Source of the DNA: Candidatus Aminicenantota bacterium
GTDB taxonomy: Bacteria > Acidobacteriota > Aminicenantia > Aminicenantales > Saccharicenantaceae
DNA length: 64,000 nucleotides
Direction: 5' to 3'
Assembly: GCA_014360005.1 (NCBI GenBank)
Contig: JACIYI010000002.1
Span: 186,001-250,000 of the forward strand
The position numbers and the translations under genes are program-made. Below are positions 39,412 to 47,363 of the stretch, one piece after another (position 1 is the stretch's first letter; the number at the start of each line of letters is the position of its first letter). The notes beneath the pieces are model-generated. The model was not told the DNA's origin and ran no database searches. It saw only the letters and a list, made by a program, of their open reading frames with translations.

Positions 39412-40749
39412 TCAATCCAGGGAAAAACCTTTTTCTTTAAACAACCTCAGGCAAGCGTCTACCTCATCCGGTCCGTACAGTATACCCCGGTTGGTCTGGA
39501 TTTCCTTCAGGGCCATGTCCAGGCCGAAGGCCGGACGGTAGGGCCGGTGCGAAGACATGGCCTCCACCACATCGGCCACAGCCAGGATTCGGGCTTCCAG
39601 CAGAATGTCTTCACCCCTGAGGCCGCCGGGATAACCCGAGCCGTCCATCCGTTCGTGGTGCTGCAGGACAATGGTGGCAATGGGCCAGGGGAATTCGATG
39701 TTCTTGAGAATCTCGTATCCGGCCTGGGGATGGGTTTTAATGATGGTATATTCCAGTTCGGTTAGCTTGGTCGGCTTGCTCAGAATTTCTGCCGGCACAT
39801 AGATTTTCCCGATGTCATGGATTTCAGCCGCCAGCTTCAGGCCTTGGACCCTGGTTTCAGGCAGGGCTGTTTCCAGGGCGATGGCTTCGGCCAGCCTGGC
39901 TACCCGGCGCTGATGCCCGGCGGTATAAGGGTCGCGCATTTCGATGGTGGTGGAAATGGCCTGGATGGTGCCTTCCAGGGCTCGATTCAGCCGGTTCCAG
40001 CTTTCCTGGAGTTCCTGTTCAGCTTTTTTCCGGGCGGTTATGTCGCGGAAAACTAAGACCTGGCCGGTCTTCTGCCCCCGGTCTTCTGGCAGTTCAGCTA
40101 AGACCTGTTCAATCGGAATTTCCTGGCCGGCCCGAGATACCAGGACCGCTTCCTGGCTGTGAAAGGTTTTATTCAGGCGAACCGAGTTTGCTTTTAACCT
40201 GAAAATACTGGAAAAGGGCTGGCCGAGAGCTTCTTCTTCCGACCAGCCAGTTAATTTCTGGGCAATCGAATTGATGAAGGCCACCCGGCCCTGGGTGTTC
40301 AGAACGATGATGCCGTCGCCGATGCTTTTGAGTATGGTCGACAGCCATTGTTCTTTCTCTTTAAGCAGCAGTTGCATTCTGGCCTTGTACAGAGCGGTCT
40401 CGATAGTCAGCTCCAGTTCTCTTTCTTCAAAGGGTTTAATGAGATAGCCAAAGGGCTCGGTCAGCTTGGCCCGCTCGAAGGTCAGGTTATCGGCAAAAGA
40501 AGTTATGTAAACTACGGGAATGCCATGTTTTTCCCAGAGGGCTGAGGCCACGGTTATTCCGTCAGTATTACCCTTGAGCACTATGTCCATCAAGGCCAGG
40601 TCTGGTTTTACCTGGCTGACACTCTGCAGAACGGCTTCTCCAGTCTGGACGACATCGGTCACGCCGTAACCGAGGGCCCGGATCATATTTTGGAGGTCTC
40701 GGGCCACCAGGTTCTCGTCTTCTACAATTAAAATTCTGGCTTTGGACAT
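39412..40749 (-). CDS. Response regulator: receiver-PAS-HD-GYP
   Basis: 445 residues. The receiver (about 1-120) has the acidic pair in ILIVEDENL, phospho-Asp in LALMDIVLKG and Lys in YLIKPFEERE. A PAS domain (about 135-250, IVLNTQGRVAFINSIAQKLTGWS) carries a PAC-like end, VLVFRDITARKKAEQ. The HD-GYP domain has LAAEIHDIGKIYVP and HHERMDGSGYPGGLRGEDI, so it probably cleaves cyclic di-GMP. Start: ATG at 40749; a TTG two codons earlier is open. No partner kinase is adjacent. It lies alone between tRNA genes. Confidence 0.93.
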   Translation of the reverse strand: MSKARILIVEDENLVARDLQNMIRALGYGVTDVVQTGEAVLQSVSQVKPDLALMDIVLKGNTDGITVASALWEKHGIPVVYITSFADNLTFERAKLTEPFGYLIKPFEERELELTIETALYKARMQLLLKEKEQWLSTILKSIGDGIIVLNTQGRVAFINSIAQKLTGWSEEEALGQPFSSIFRLKANSVRLNKTFHSQEAVLVSRAGQEIPIEQVLAELPEDRGQKTGQVLVFRDITARKKAEQELQESWNRLNRALEGTIQAISTTIEMRDPYTAGHQRRVARLAEAIALETALPETRVQGLKLAAEIHDIGKIYVPAEILSKPTKLTELEYTIIKTHPQAGYEILKNIEFPWPIATIVLQHHERMDGSGYPGGLRGEDILLEARILAVADVVEAMSSHRPYRPAFGLDMALKEIQTNRGILYGPDEVDACLRLFKEKGFSLD

Positions 40750-40770
40750 TAGCAACTGCCTTTGCTATCC

Positions 40771-40799
40771 ATTTTATATTTAGACGGAAGGGAGTGCAA
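40771..40799 (-). promoter_or_regulatory. Promoter of the HD-GYP regulator
   Basis: Minus strand: TTGCAC (40799-40794), a 17-nt spacer, TAAAAT (40776-40771), start predicted near 40764, about 15 nt ahead of the ATG. Confidence 0.55.
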
Positions 40800-41095
40800 A
40801 TATTTGTAAATTTCACTCCGGACCCGCTCGGAGGCGGCTTGAGGGCTGACCTCACCGTGTGGGCCGGCTTATGTGGCCGAAAACAGTGTTATTATGGGGA
40901 AGCTATAAGCTTCGGAAACTGGGGGAATAGCCTTTAGGGTAAGGGCACAGGGGGAAAATTGAGGTTAGAGATGGCCACCACCTCCTGGCTTGTTGAATAT
41001 AGCGGGGCCTGAGCAAATCATCAAACGGTTAGTACGGAGAAACATGGGGTCCAAATCGAATATGGTTGTCATCTTCAGGCTGGAAGCAAAGGAAG
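40800..41095. other. Non-coding interval between the HD-GYP gene and tRNA-Val
   Basis: About 300 nt with no convincing coding frame on either strand. Its only clear element is GAAGCT-ATA-AGCTTC (40899-40913), a perfect 6-bp inverted repeat without T-tract. It may hold the 3' end of the tRNA-Val transcript. Confidence 0.5.
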
Positions 41096-41170
41096 TGGTG
41101 GGCGGTACTGGGTTCGAACCAGTGACCTCCGGTTTGTAAGACCGACACTCTGCCCCTGAGCTAACCGCCC
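41096..41170 (-). tRNA. tRNA-Val (anticodon TAC)
   Basis: Acceptor GGGCGGT pairs exactly with ACCGCCC, T8-A9, anticodon loop CTTACAA (anticodon TAC), T loop TTCGAAC, discriminator A and an encoded CCA. With tRNA-Val(GAC) at 8873 it covers all four valine codons. Confidence 0.95.
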
Positions 41171-41189
41171 GGATTAAAATTAATATTAA

Positions 41190-41216
41190 ATTATGGGAAA
41201 GACGTTTTTTTGTCAA
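41190..41216 (-). promoter_or_regulatory. Promoter of tRNA-Val(TAC)
   Basis: Perfect TTGACA at 41216-41211 on the minus strand, with CATAAT at 41195-41190 (15-nt spacer) or TAATTT two bases further. It lies 20-25 nt upstream of the tRNA, so the tRNA has its own unit distinct from the RNA candidate upstream. Confidence 0.6.
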
Positions 41217-41269
41217 GAACGGGCCAAAAGGAAGTGGAAACGGTCGACCTGACCCAGATAATTTTACGC

Positions 41270-41395
41270 TTGGGAAAGCCCGACGGAGTCGAGCCCCAGC
41301 CGACCCGGCCTTAAAATCTGAGGCTGTTCCCTTCCGGGCCCGGGTTTCACAACCCCCCTGACTGTCTTTCGGCGCAGCTGCCCGCCAGGTTGACA
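41270..41395 (-). ncRNA. Candidate structured RNA, weakly SRP-RNA-like
   Basis: A GC-rich, non-coding stretch of about 125 nt closed by an intrinsic-terminator-like hairpin (41278-41294) and lying downstream of AT-rich promoter-like sequence. It contains CCCGGAAGGGAACAGCC (plus 41338-41322), close to the apical GGAA loop and the A-G-C-A strand of bacterial signal recognition particle RNA, and a preceding GTGAA. However, the opposite strand of the symmetric loop reads CGGG instead of CAGG and the outer stem does not pair well, while GGGTT-GTGA-AACCC offers another fold. An RNA gene is plausible; its identity as 4.5S RNA is uncertain. Confidence 0.35.
41272..41294 (-). terminator. Hairpin ending the RNA candidate
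   Basis: Minus strand GCTCGAC-TCC-GTCGGGC (41294-41278), a 7-bp stem with one G-U pair, followed by TTTCCC. The T-run is short, so termination may be partial. It separates the RNA candidate from the tRNA-Val(TAC) promoter. Confidence 0.5.
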
Positions 41396-41424
41396 TAAAT
41401 ACCCATATATGTTAAATTTAACAT
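41390..41424 (+). promoter_or_regulatory. rplU promoter overlapped by a 16-bp palindrome
   Basis: TTGACA (41390-41395), a 16-nt spacer, TTAAAT (41412-41417). The -10 box lies inside the perfect palindrome ATGTTAAATTTAACAT (41409-41424). A protein bound there would silence the rplU operon and could also affect divergent transcription to the left. Confidence 0.6.
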
Positions 41425-41456
41425 CCAAATTTTATCTCCCTGGAAGGTGAGGACTA

Positions 41457-41933
41457 ATGTTTGCAGTAATCAAAACAGGTGGAAAGCAGTACCGGGTTAA
41501 AGTGGGTGATGTCCTGTCCGTGGAAAAACTTGAGGCGGAAAAAGGCCAGCTTGTTCACTTTGACCAGGTCCTTCTGCTGGAAGATGATTCTCAAATTCAG
41601 GTCGGAACACCCTATCTGGAAAAAGCCCGGGTAGCGGCAGAAGTCCTGGATGATTATAAAGGTGGAAAGGTAATAGTCTTTAAGAAAAAAAGGCGCAAAG
41701 GCTACCGTCGGAAAAAAGGACACCGCCAGCTTATGACTAAGGTCAGGATATCAGGAATCTACCCGGAAGGACCGGCGGTCGAAACGGAAAAACCGGCAGC
41801 CGAAGCGGCTCAGAAAAAAGCCAGGAAAAAAGAAACGACTGCCAGAGCGGCCAAAACGGCAGCTAAAAAAGAGTCCGGAACCGCCAGGAAGGCCACCAAA
41901 AAAGAGACTACCACCAAATCCAAGGAGAAATGA
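41457..41933 (+). CDS. rplU: 50S ribosomal protein L21 with extended C-terminus
   Basis: The first 103 residues are a complete L21 ([18 protein letters not shown] ... [27 protein letters not shown]). A further 55 residues rich in Lys, Ala, Thr and Glu follow, ending AGAs-free low-complexity repeats such as [16 protein letters not shown] and [13 protein letters not shown]21 binds 23S rRNA. The extension is disordered-looking and basic, like the tails seen on some ribosomal proteins and histone-like proteins. It is the first gene of rplU-rpmA-obgE. Confidence 0.95.
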   Translation: MFAVIKTGGKQYRVKVGDVLSVEKLEAEKGQLVHFDQVLLLEDDSQIQVGTPYLEKARVAAEVLDDYKGGKVIVFKKKRRKGYRRKKGHRQLMTKVRISGIYPEGPAVETEKPAAEAAQKKARKKETTARAAKTAAKKESGTARKATKKETTTKSKEK

Positions 41934-41935
41934 TC

Positions 41936-42205
41936 ATGGCCCACAAGAGATCTGGAGTTAACGGCAGAGATTCTAATCCCAAGAGTCTGGGAGTAAAAAG
42001 ATTCGGCGGCCAGCTGGTCAAAGCCGGTTCGATTCTGGTTCGTCAGCGCGGCACGCCTTTTAAGCCCGGGTTGAATGTCGGCCGGGGCAGCGATGATACG
42101 CTTTTTGCCCTGGTCAAGGGCCGGGTTCGGTTTGAAGATAAAGGGAGGATGGGGAAGTATGTCTCGGTAATTCCGGTTGAGGAGGAAGCCGGGACCGCCT
42201 CATAA
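41936..42205 (+). CDS. rpmA: 50S ribosomal protein L27
   Basis: 89 residues; its N-terminus reaches toward the peptidyl-transferase centre. The start at 41936 gives [25 protein letters not shown] with AGGAG 8 nt upstream; an ATG two codons earlier overlaps the rplU stop but sits too close to the ribosome-binding site. No cleavable N-terminal extension of the Firmicutes type. The L27 core [29 protein letters not shown] is complete. Confidence 0.96.
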   Translation: MAHKRSGVNGRDSNPKSLGVKRFGGQLVKAGSILVRQRGTPFKPGLNVGRGSDDTLFALVKGRVRFEDKGRMGKYVSVIPVEEEAGTAS

Positions 42206-42300
42206 AATGGGCTCAGCTCCCGCTACGGCCATTCTTTGGCTTCAATCTTCCGGTGGGCCTTCTGCCCGCTTACTTAATTTCCATCTGCCCAGGTGCCCAG

Positions 42301-43350
42301 TTGTTCATTGATCAGGTCAGGGTCATTCTGATAGCCGGGAAAGGCGGCGACGGTTGCGTCAGCTTCCGTCGCGAATACCGGGTTCCCAGAGGCGGTCCGG
42401 ACGGCGGCCGGGGCGGCGACGGGGGGAATATCTACCTGGTGAGCGACCCCAACTTAAATACTCTGTCCTATTTCAGGTATCATCCTATCAATAAAGCCAG
42501 AAAAGGGGCCCCGGGCCAGGGTTCAAACAAACAGGGAAAGCGCGGCCGGGACCTTTACCTGAAAGTGCCCGTGGGCACGATGGTAAAGGATGCCAACACC
42601 GGCCAGGTGCTTTACGATTTTCTCAAGCCAGGTGAGGTTTACCTGGCGGCCAGGGGAGGACGTGGGGGGAGGGGCAACGCCTCTTTTGCCACACCTACCC
42701 ATCAGACCCCGAGAGAATTCGAAAAGGGCAGGCCGGGCGAAGAAAAAGATTTAATCCTGGAACTAAAGCTGATTGCCGATGTCGGCCTGGTCGGTTTTCC
42801 CAACACCGGGAAATCAACCCTGATTTCAAAAATCTCGGCTGCCAGGCCTCAGATTGCCGATTATCCCTTCACCACCCTGGCCCCGAACCTCGGGGTGGTT
42901 GACGTTGATGAAGAAACCAGTTTCGTGGTGGCCGATATCCCGGGCTTGATTGAGGGCGCCCATCGTGGACACGGTCTGGGAATCCAGTTTTTAAGGCACA
43001 TAGAAAGAACTCGCTTGCTGCTGCACCTGATTGATGTTTCTCCGTTGAACGGCCGGGACCCGGTCCAGGATTACCGGGTTATTCAGTCCGAGCTCCAGGC
43101 CTTCAATCCGGAGCTGGTTGCCCGCAGGCAGATTATCGTGGCCAATAAAATTGACCTGCTGGGAGAAGACAGGAAGAGATTGCAGGCGGTAAAAAGGCTG
43201 GCCGCCAGAGAAAAGAAACCCTTCCTGGCCATTTCGGCTCTGACCGGGGAGGGGTTAAAAGAGCTGGTCCACAAGCTGGCGCATCTGCTGGCCGAGGAAA
43301 AGGTCAGCCGCCTGCCGAAAGCTCGAACGGGAAGTGGTGATAAGTCATGA
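42301..43350 (+). CDS. obgE: Ribosome-assembly GTPase Obg
   Basis: About 349 residues. The glycine-rich Obg fold ([33 protein letters not shown]) is followed by the G domain: P-loop [31 protein letters not shown] and a final SALTGEGL. Start: no ATG fits. The frame is open to an ATG at 42253, but homologues begin MFID, which corresponds here to TTG at 42301 behind AGGTG. It works in 50S maturation and stringent control. Located 95 nt after rpmA, the standard order; its end overlaps nadD by 4 nt. Confidence 0.95.
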   Translation: MFIDQVRVILIAGKGGDGCVSFRREYRVPRGGPDGGRGGDGGNIYLVSDPNLNTLSYFRYHPINKARKGAPGQGSNKQGKRGRDLYLKVPVGTMVKDANTGQVLYDFLKPGEVYLAARGGRGGRGNASFATPTHQTPREFEKGRPGEEKDLILELKLIADVGLVGFPNTGKSTLISKISAARPQIADYPFTTLAPNLGVVDVDEETSFVVADIPGLIEGAHRGHGLGIQFLRHIERTRLLLHLIDVSPLNGRDPVQDYRVIQSELQAFNPELVARRQIIVANKIDLLGEDRKRLQAVKRLAAREKKPFLAISALTGEGLKELVHKLAHLLAEEKVSRLPKARTGSGDKS

Positions 43351-43997
43351 ATCTGACCGGGTTGTTCGGCGGCACTTTTAATCCCATTCATCTGGGCCAC
43401 CTGAAAGTAGCCGAAGAAGTCATCAGTCGCCTGCCTCTGGACCGGATTCTTTTTATTCCTTCCTATATTCCGCCGCATAAGAGCCCGGGGGAGGTGGTCC
43501 CGGTCCGGCATCGGTTGAAAATGGTGGAAATTGCCTGCCAGGGGTATCCGGCCTTTCAGGTGTCAGAAGTGGAGGCCCGCCGTCCCGGTCCCTCCTATTC
43601 CATCGAAACCCTAAGAAAGCTAAAGCAGGCTTTTCCTGCCGACCGGTTTTTTTTCATCGTCGGCCTGGATGCTTTCCTGGAAATAGATACCTGGAAGGAC
43701 CATACCCAGCTTCTCCAGGAATGTTCTTTTATAGTTGTCAGCCGTCCGGGTTTCGAGATAGAATTAAGTGAGAAGGTGATTGAGAAAATTAGACCCGCCC
43801 ATCTTATTATTCTGGAACCCGGTCCTTCCCTTCAACCTGAAGACTTACCGGCTGGCGGACTTATCCTGCTGCCGGCCGAAACGCCCGATATTTCTTCGAC
43901 CGACATCCGGAAAAGATTGCGTACGGGGCAGCCAATTACCGGTCTGGTACCGCCGGGAGTGGAAAACTACATAATCAAACATCGACTTTATCATTGA
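43347..43997 (+). CDS. nadD: Nicotinate-nucleotide adenylyltransferase
   Basis: 216 residues; makes deamido-NAD from nicotinate mononucleotide. Nucleotidyltransferase motifs: [18 protein letters not shown] (HxGH), [31 protein letters not shown], and the C-terminal SSTDIRKRL. The product is the substrate of NadE, also encoded in this window (47.4 kb). It overlaps obgE and is followed by rsfS after 7 nt. Confidence 0.96.
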   Translation: MNLTGLFGGTFNPIHLGHLKVAEEVISRLPLDRILFIPSYIPPHKSPGEVVPVRHRLKMVEIACQGYPAFQVSEVEARRPGPSYSIETLRKLKQAFPADRFFFIVGLDAFLEIDTWKDHTQLLQECSFIVVSRPGFEIELSEKVIEKIRPAHLIILEPGPSLQPEDLPAGGLILLPAETPDISSTDIRKRLRTGQPITGLVPPGVENYIIKHRLYH

Positions 43998-44004
43998 GGA
44001 GAAA

Positions 44005-44382
44005 ATGGCCGAAACTAATGACCGAGTGAAAAAATTTACCAAAAGGAGCCTGCCCAGGGAAGTCAAGCTGTCCATCAAGGCTTCGCTGGCCAAGAAGGCC
44101 GAAGACTTGTGTGTGCTGGATTTAAGGGAGCTGACCAGCTTTACCGATTTTTTCATCATCATGCAAGGCAATTCTTCCCGGCAGAATGTGGCCATTTATG
44201 AAAGCATCGAGGAGGAACTGGCCAGAGAGAAAATAAAACCCTTTGGCATCGAGGGTCTGGAAACTGCCGAATGGATACTGCTGGATTACGGCAGCTTTGT
44301 GGTTCACATCTTTTCCAAGAGGGCCCGGGATTTTTATTCCCTGGAAAAGCTCTGGGCTGATGCCCCGCGGCTGGATTATTGA
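44005..44382 (+). CDS. rsfS: Ribosomal silencing factor RsfS
   Basis: 125 residues; binds L14 and blocks subunit joining when nutrients are scarce. Core signature: KKAEDLCVLDLRELTSFTDFFIIMQGNSSRQNVAIYESIEEELAREK, then GLETAEWILLDYGSFVVHIFSKRARDFYSLEKLW. About 20 extra N-terminal residues are present. nadD-rsfS adjacency is standard. Confidence 0.95.
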   Translation: MAETNDRVKKFTKRSLPREVKLSIKASLAKKAEDLCVLDLRELTSFTDFFIIMQGNSSRQNVAIYESIEEELAREKIKPFGIEGLETAEWILLDYGSFVVHIFSKRARDFYSLEKLWADAPRLDY

Positions 44383-44407
44383 CCGCCAGAAATCTGTTAA
44401 AAAACTC

Positions 44408-44435
44408 TTGACATTTTTCTCATAATCTATTTAAT
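44408..44435 (+). promoter_or_regulatory. Promoter directly ahead of rlmH
   Basis: Perfect TTGACA (44408-44413), a 16-nt spacer, TTTAAT (44430-44435). The predicted start is near 44442, only about 9 nt before the preferred ATG, so the transcript has almost no leader. Confidence 0.55.
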
Positions 44436-44450
44436 TAAATGCCGTTTCTA

Positions 44451-44918
44451 ATGGAACTATTATTTTTGTGGCCGGGGAAAACTAAAAATCTACACCTGCG
44501 GGCCCTGCAGGAGGATTACCTGGCCCGGCTGCGGATGCTGGGCGGGGCCAGGATAATAGAAACGGCCGAAGCCCGGGGGTTGAAAGAAAGCTGGCCAGAA
44601 AAAATACTGGAGCAAGAGGCCAGAGGGCTTGAAAAACATCTTAAGGATGGCTATATTATCTGCCTTTCTGATAAAGGAAAGATGATGACTTCAGAGGAAC
44701 TGGCCAGATTGATTGACAGGCAGGCGATGGTCTCAGCCCGGAGAATTATATTCCTGGTCGGTGGATTCCTGGGACTGGCTTCCCGGCTCCTGGACCGGGC
44801 TGACCTGAAATTGTCGCTCTCGCCCCTGACTTTTTCTCATGAGCTGACCAGGGTGGTCTTGCTGGAACAGGCCTACCGGGCCATGAATATTATAAAAGGA
44901 TATTCCTATCCAAAATGA
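44451..44918 (+). CDS. rlmH: 23S rRNA (pseudouridine1915-N3)-methyltransferase RlmH
   Basis: 155 residues of the SPOUT class. The start MELLFLWPGKTKN aligns with the family; an ATG four codons earlier (44439) would lie at or before the predicted transcription start. The knot region has IIFLVGGFLGL (SAM loop) and SPLTFSHELTRVVLLEQAYRAMNIIKGYSYPK at the end; the family usually ends HPYH, here YSYPK. No Shine-Dalgarno is evident. Confidence 0.93.
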   Translation: MELLFLWPGKTKNLHLRALQEDYLARLRMLGGARIIETAEARGLKESWPEKILEQEARGLEKHLKDGYIICLSDKGKMMTSEELARLIDRQAMVSARRIIFLVGGFLGLASRLLDRADLKLSLSPLTFSHELTRVVLLEQAYRAMNIIKGYSYPK

Positions 44919-44929
44919 GAGGGGGTTAA

Positions 44930-45307
44930 ATGCCGGCTAAAGCCAAAATCAGCAAGAAAGAAAGAGAAGAATTCCGAAAACTGCTGTTGGAGAAGAAACA
45001 TAGCATCGTCAGGAAACTGAGCCAGTATTATAACGAGAGCAAGGAAATTGAGACCGATACCGCTCTGGACCTGGTGGATAAAGCTGAGACTTCTTACACC
45101 AAGGAGTTCTTGCTGGGCCTGACCGATAGCGAACGGGAACAGTTGACCCTGATTGACCAGGCCCTGGAAAGGTTGCAGAAGAGCGAATTTGGCCTGTGCC
45201 TGATCTGCCACAAAGAAATCAACAAGAAGAGGCTCAAAATTATTCCCTGGGCTCCTTATTGCATTGAGTGTCAGGAGAAAAAAGAGGGCGAATCCAAGGG
45301 CCAGTGA
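44930..45307 (+). CDS. DksA/TraR-type zinc finger protein
   Basis: 125 residues. A long N-terminal helical hairpin (EREEFRKLLLEKKHSIVRKLSQYYNE) leads to the C4 zinc finger CLICHKEI ... PYCIEC near the C-terminus. It resembles DksA/YteA proteins that enter the RNA polymerase secondary channel and work with ppGpp. The coiled-coil tip residues reading DTALDLVDKAETSYTKE lack an obvious DxxDxA, so activity like E. coli DksA cannot be assumed. Its TGA overlaps the comF start. Confidence 0.9.
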   Translation: MPAKAKISKKEREEFRKLLLEKKHSIVRKLSQYYNESKEIETDTALDLVDKAETSYTKEFLLGLTDSEREQLTLIDQALERLQKSEFGLCLICHKEINKKRLKIIPWAPYCIECQEKKEGESKGQ

Positions 45308-46038
45308 CACTCCACCTCAGTCGGGTGTTCCACCCGTTAACAGTCACCATCTTCCCGTCATTCTGCCGTTTGTGCGGTCGGGCCCTGGAGGACCACGAAG
45401 AAAAAGTGATCTGCGGCCGCTGTCTCCAGCAGGTGGACATACATCGCGGCCCGGTCTGTCCAGTCTGCGGCCGTTTTTATCAGAAGGAGACGGCGGCCGG
45501 TCAGGTCTGCGGCCAGTGCCTCCAGGCCAGTCCGTTGCTGACCAGGCACCGGTCACTCGGACCATATACCGGCCGGCTGAAGGAGCTGATCCTGCTTTTC
45601 AAGTACAAAGGCTGCGAAGTTCTGAGCTGGCCCCTGGGCCGGATGGTTTATGAAAATCTGGCCGGGGATGGAATTTTTACCGGTCTCGACTGTATCCTGC
45701 CAGTTCCCCTGCACAGGAAAAGAGAAAAGATGAGGGGTTTCAACCAGGCCGAGCTTTTGGGCCGGTCCATTTCGCGTCTGAGCAGCCTGCCTCTCCTGAG
45801 GGGGGTTCTGGTAAAAACCAGGAATACCCCGGCCCAGGTATCTCTGGAAGCGGCCGAGCGGGAAACCAACCTCCGGGGAGCCTTTGAGGTAAGAAAACCT
45901 GCCCTGGTCAAGGGCCAGACGGTGTTACTGGTGGATGATGTGTTCACCACCGGTTCCACCCTGAGGGAGTGCTCCCGGGTGCTTGGCCAGTCCGGCGCCC
46001 TGGAAGTCAGGGCTCTGACCCTGGCCCGGGCTCTTTAA
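45304..46038 (+). CDS. comF: ComF family protein (phosphoribosyltransferase-like)
   Basis: About 244 residues. N-terminal zinc ribbons CRLCGRAL ... CGRC and CPVCGRF ... CGQC are followed by a PRTase domain with PVPLHRKREKMRGFNQAELLGRSI and the PRPP loop VLLVDDVFTTGST. It is linked to DNA uptake and processing in competent bacteria but is also common in non-competent ones. Start: GTG at 45304 overlaps the previous stop as GTGA; a GTG at 45268 is possible but would extend 40 nt into the zinc-finger gene. Confidence 0.9.
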   Translation: MTLHLSRVFHPLTVTIFPSFCRLCGRALEDHEEKVICGRCLQQVDIHRGPVCPVCGRFYQKETAAGQVCGQCLQASPLLTRHRSLGPYTGRLKELILLFKYKGCEVLSWPLGRMVYENLAGDGIFTGLDCILPVPLHRKREKMRGFNQAELLGRSISRLSSLPLLRGVLVKTRNTPAQVSLEAAERETNLRGAFEVRKPALVKGQTVLLVDDVFTTGSTLRECSRVLGQSGALEVRALTLARAL

Positions 46039-46047
46039 AAAGAAAAA

Positions 46048-46067
46048 CCCCCGTCGGCTGACGGGGG
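46048..46067 (-). terminator. Intrinsic terminator of hsp20
   Basis: Perfect 8-bp stem CCCCCGTC-GGCT-GACGGGGG. On the minus strand it is followed by TTTTTCTTTTT, so it terminates hsp20. The plus-side flank has no T-run, so comF may share it only weakly. Confidence 0.85.
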
Positions 46068-46087
46068 CGGTACTGGCGACCGGATGG

Positions 46088-46573
46088 TTATTTGGTGGAT
46101 TTATCGCCGGATTTTTCGGCTGTCTGAGGCTTGAGGATCTTGACCTTGCGGGGTTTGAGTTCAGCTTTCTTGGGCATGTGGATTTTAAGCAAGCCGTTTT
46201 CATATTCAGCGCTGATTTTGTCCTGGTCCACATAGTTCGGCAGGCTGAAGGAGCGGTAGAAGGAGCCGTAGGCCCGCTCTATCCGATGATAATTCTCTTC
46301 CCTGGTCTCCTTTTCGAATTTCCGCTCACCCTTCAGGCTGAGGGTATTGTCCTCAACCTTGATTTCCACGTCCTTTTCCTCAACGCCGGGGAGTTCAGCG
46401 GTCAGGACGAGTTCATTTTCCGTTTCGTAAATATCAACGGCCGGAGACCAGGTGCTCTGAATGATGTCCGTATCCTCAAATTTGGGAGAAGAAACCAGGT
46501 CCTCAAACAGCCGATTCATCCTGTCACGCAGTACCATGATGTCCCGGAAAGGATCCCATTTTGTGATAGCCAT
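46088..46573 (-). CDS. Small heat shock protein, Hsp20/alpha-crystallin family
   Basis: 161-residue holdase chaperone. An N-terminal variable segment (WDPFRDIMVLRDRMNRLFED) is followed by an alpha-crystallin domain (about 45-140) with ELVLTAELPGVEEKDVEIKVEDNTLSLKGERKFEKE and a GLLKIHMPKK strand. The C-terminal IxI-like KILKPQ is followed by a charged end. It is monocistronic: strong promoter upstream, strong terminator downstream. I see no CIRCE-type inverted repeat at the promoter. Confidence 0.94.
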   Translation of the reverse strand: MAITKWDPFRDIMVLRDRMNRLFEDLVSSPKFEDTDIIQSTWSPAVDIYETENELVLTAELPGVEEKDVEIKVEDNTLSLKGERKFEKETREENYHRIERAYGSFYRSFSLPNYVDQDKISAEYENGLLKIHMPKKAELKPRKVKILKPQTAEKSGDKSTK

Positions 46574-46609
46574 GGTCTCACCTCCTCCTTAAATGTTTAG
46601 TGCAATATT

Positions 46610-46638
46610 AATATATATTTTGAGTATAACTTTGTCAA
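46610..46638 (-). promoter_or_regulatory. hsp20 promoter
   Basis: Minus strand TTGACA (46638-46633), exactly 17 nt, TATATT (46615-46610). This is a near-consensus sigma-70 promoter rather than a sigma-32 type, which suggests high basal expression or control by a repressor. A GGAGG ribosome-binding site lies just ahead of the gene. Confidence 0.8.
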
Positions 46639-46654
46639 GTATTTTTTAAAAAAA

Positions 46655-47332
46655 TTATTTTCCCCTTATCAGGAGGGTGGCTTCCCCCCTATTCTTTTCT
46701 TCTGTTAGTATGCCGGCCAGGGTTCCCAGATTTCCCCGGAGGAATTCTTCATGGACCTTGGTCAATTCCCTGGCCAGCACCGCTTCCCTGGGGCCAAAGA
46801 CTTCCCTGGCCACTTCTAAGAATTGCCTTACTTTTCGCATCGGCACGAAGAAGACCAGGGTGCCCTCTTCTCCGGCCAGCCTGGCCAGGAAATTTTTCAG
46901 GCTGCCCCTCTTGGGTGGGGGAAAGCCGGCAAAAACCACCCGGTGGGTGGGCAGTCCCGAGGCCGCCAGGGCTGCTGTCAGCGCGCTGGGACCGGGAATG
47001 GGAATTACCCTTATGCCCCGGTTTATAGCCTCCTTTATTAGGGGATAGCCCGGGTCTGAAATGCCTGGAGTTCCAGCGTCTGACACCAGAGCCACATCCC
47101 GGCCGGATTCCAGCAGAGATATTATTTCCGGGAGCTTCTGGTTTTCTCTGGGGTGGAAATAGGAAATCAACCTCTTCTTGATGCCATAGGCGTTTAGGAG
47201 TTTTATGGTCTGCCTGGTGTCCTCGCAGGCAATGGCTTCCACTTCCTTGAGAACCCTGAGGGCCCGCAGGGTGATATCTTCCAGGTGGCCGATGGGTGTA
47301 GCCACGATATACAGGCTCCCTTTTTGTTTCAT
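46655..47332 (-). CDS. rsmI: 16S rRNA (cytidine1402-2'-O)-methyltransferase RsmI, short form
   Basis: 225 residues. The tetrapyrrole-methylase fold is intact: LYIVATPIGHLEDITLRALRVLKEVEAIACEDTRQT, SDAGTPGISDPGYPLI, PIPGPSALTAALAASGLPT. Start: ATG at 47332 fits MKQKGSLYIVATPIG; the frame is open 32 codons further up but overlaps nadE without conservation. The protein ends at LLIRGK, about 50 residues earlier than typical RsmI, so the small C-terminal helical domain is absent. It is the last gene of the nitrilase-nadE-rsmI operon. Confidence 0.93.
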   Translation of the reverse strand: MKQKGSLYIVATPIGHLEDITLRALRVLKEVEAIACEDTRQTIKLLNAYGIKKRLISYFHPRENQKLPEIISLLESGRDVALVSDAGTPGISDPGYPLIKEAINRGIRVIPIPGPSALTAALAASGLPTHRVVFAGFPPPKRGSLKNFLARLAGEEGTLVFFVPMRKVRQFLEVAREVFGPREAVLARELTKVHEEFLRGNLGTLAGILTEEKNRGEATLLIRGK

Positions 47333-47363
47333 AGTCTCACCAGGAGGTAATGATGGTTTCAGG

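Noticed and set aside
42253..42300. An upstream ATG start for obgE
   Set aside because: The added residues do not match Obg proteins; TTG at 42301 behind AGGTG gives the family N-terminus.
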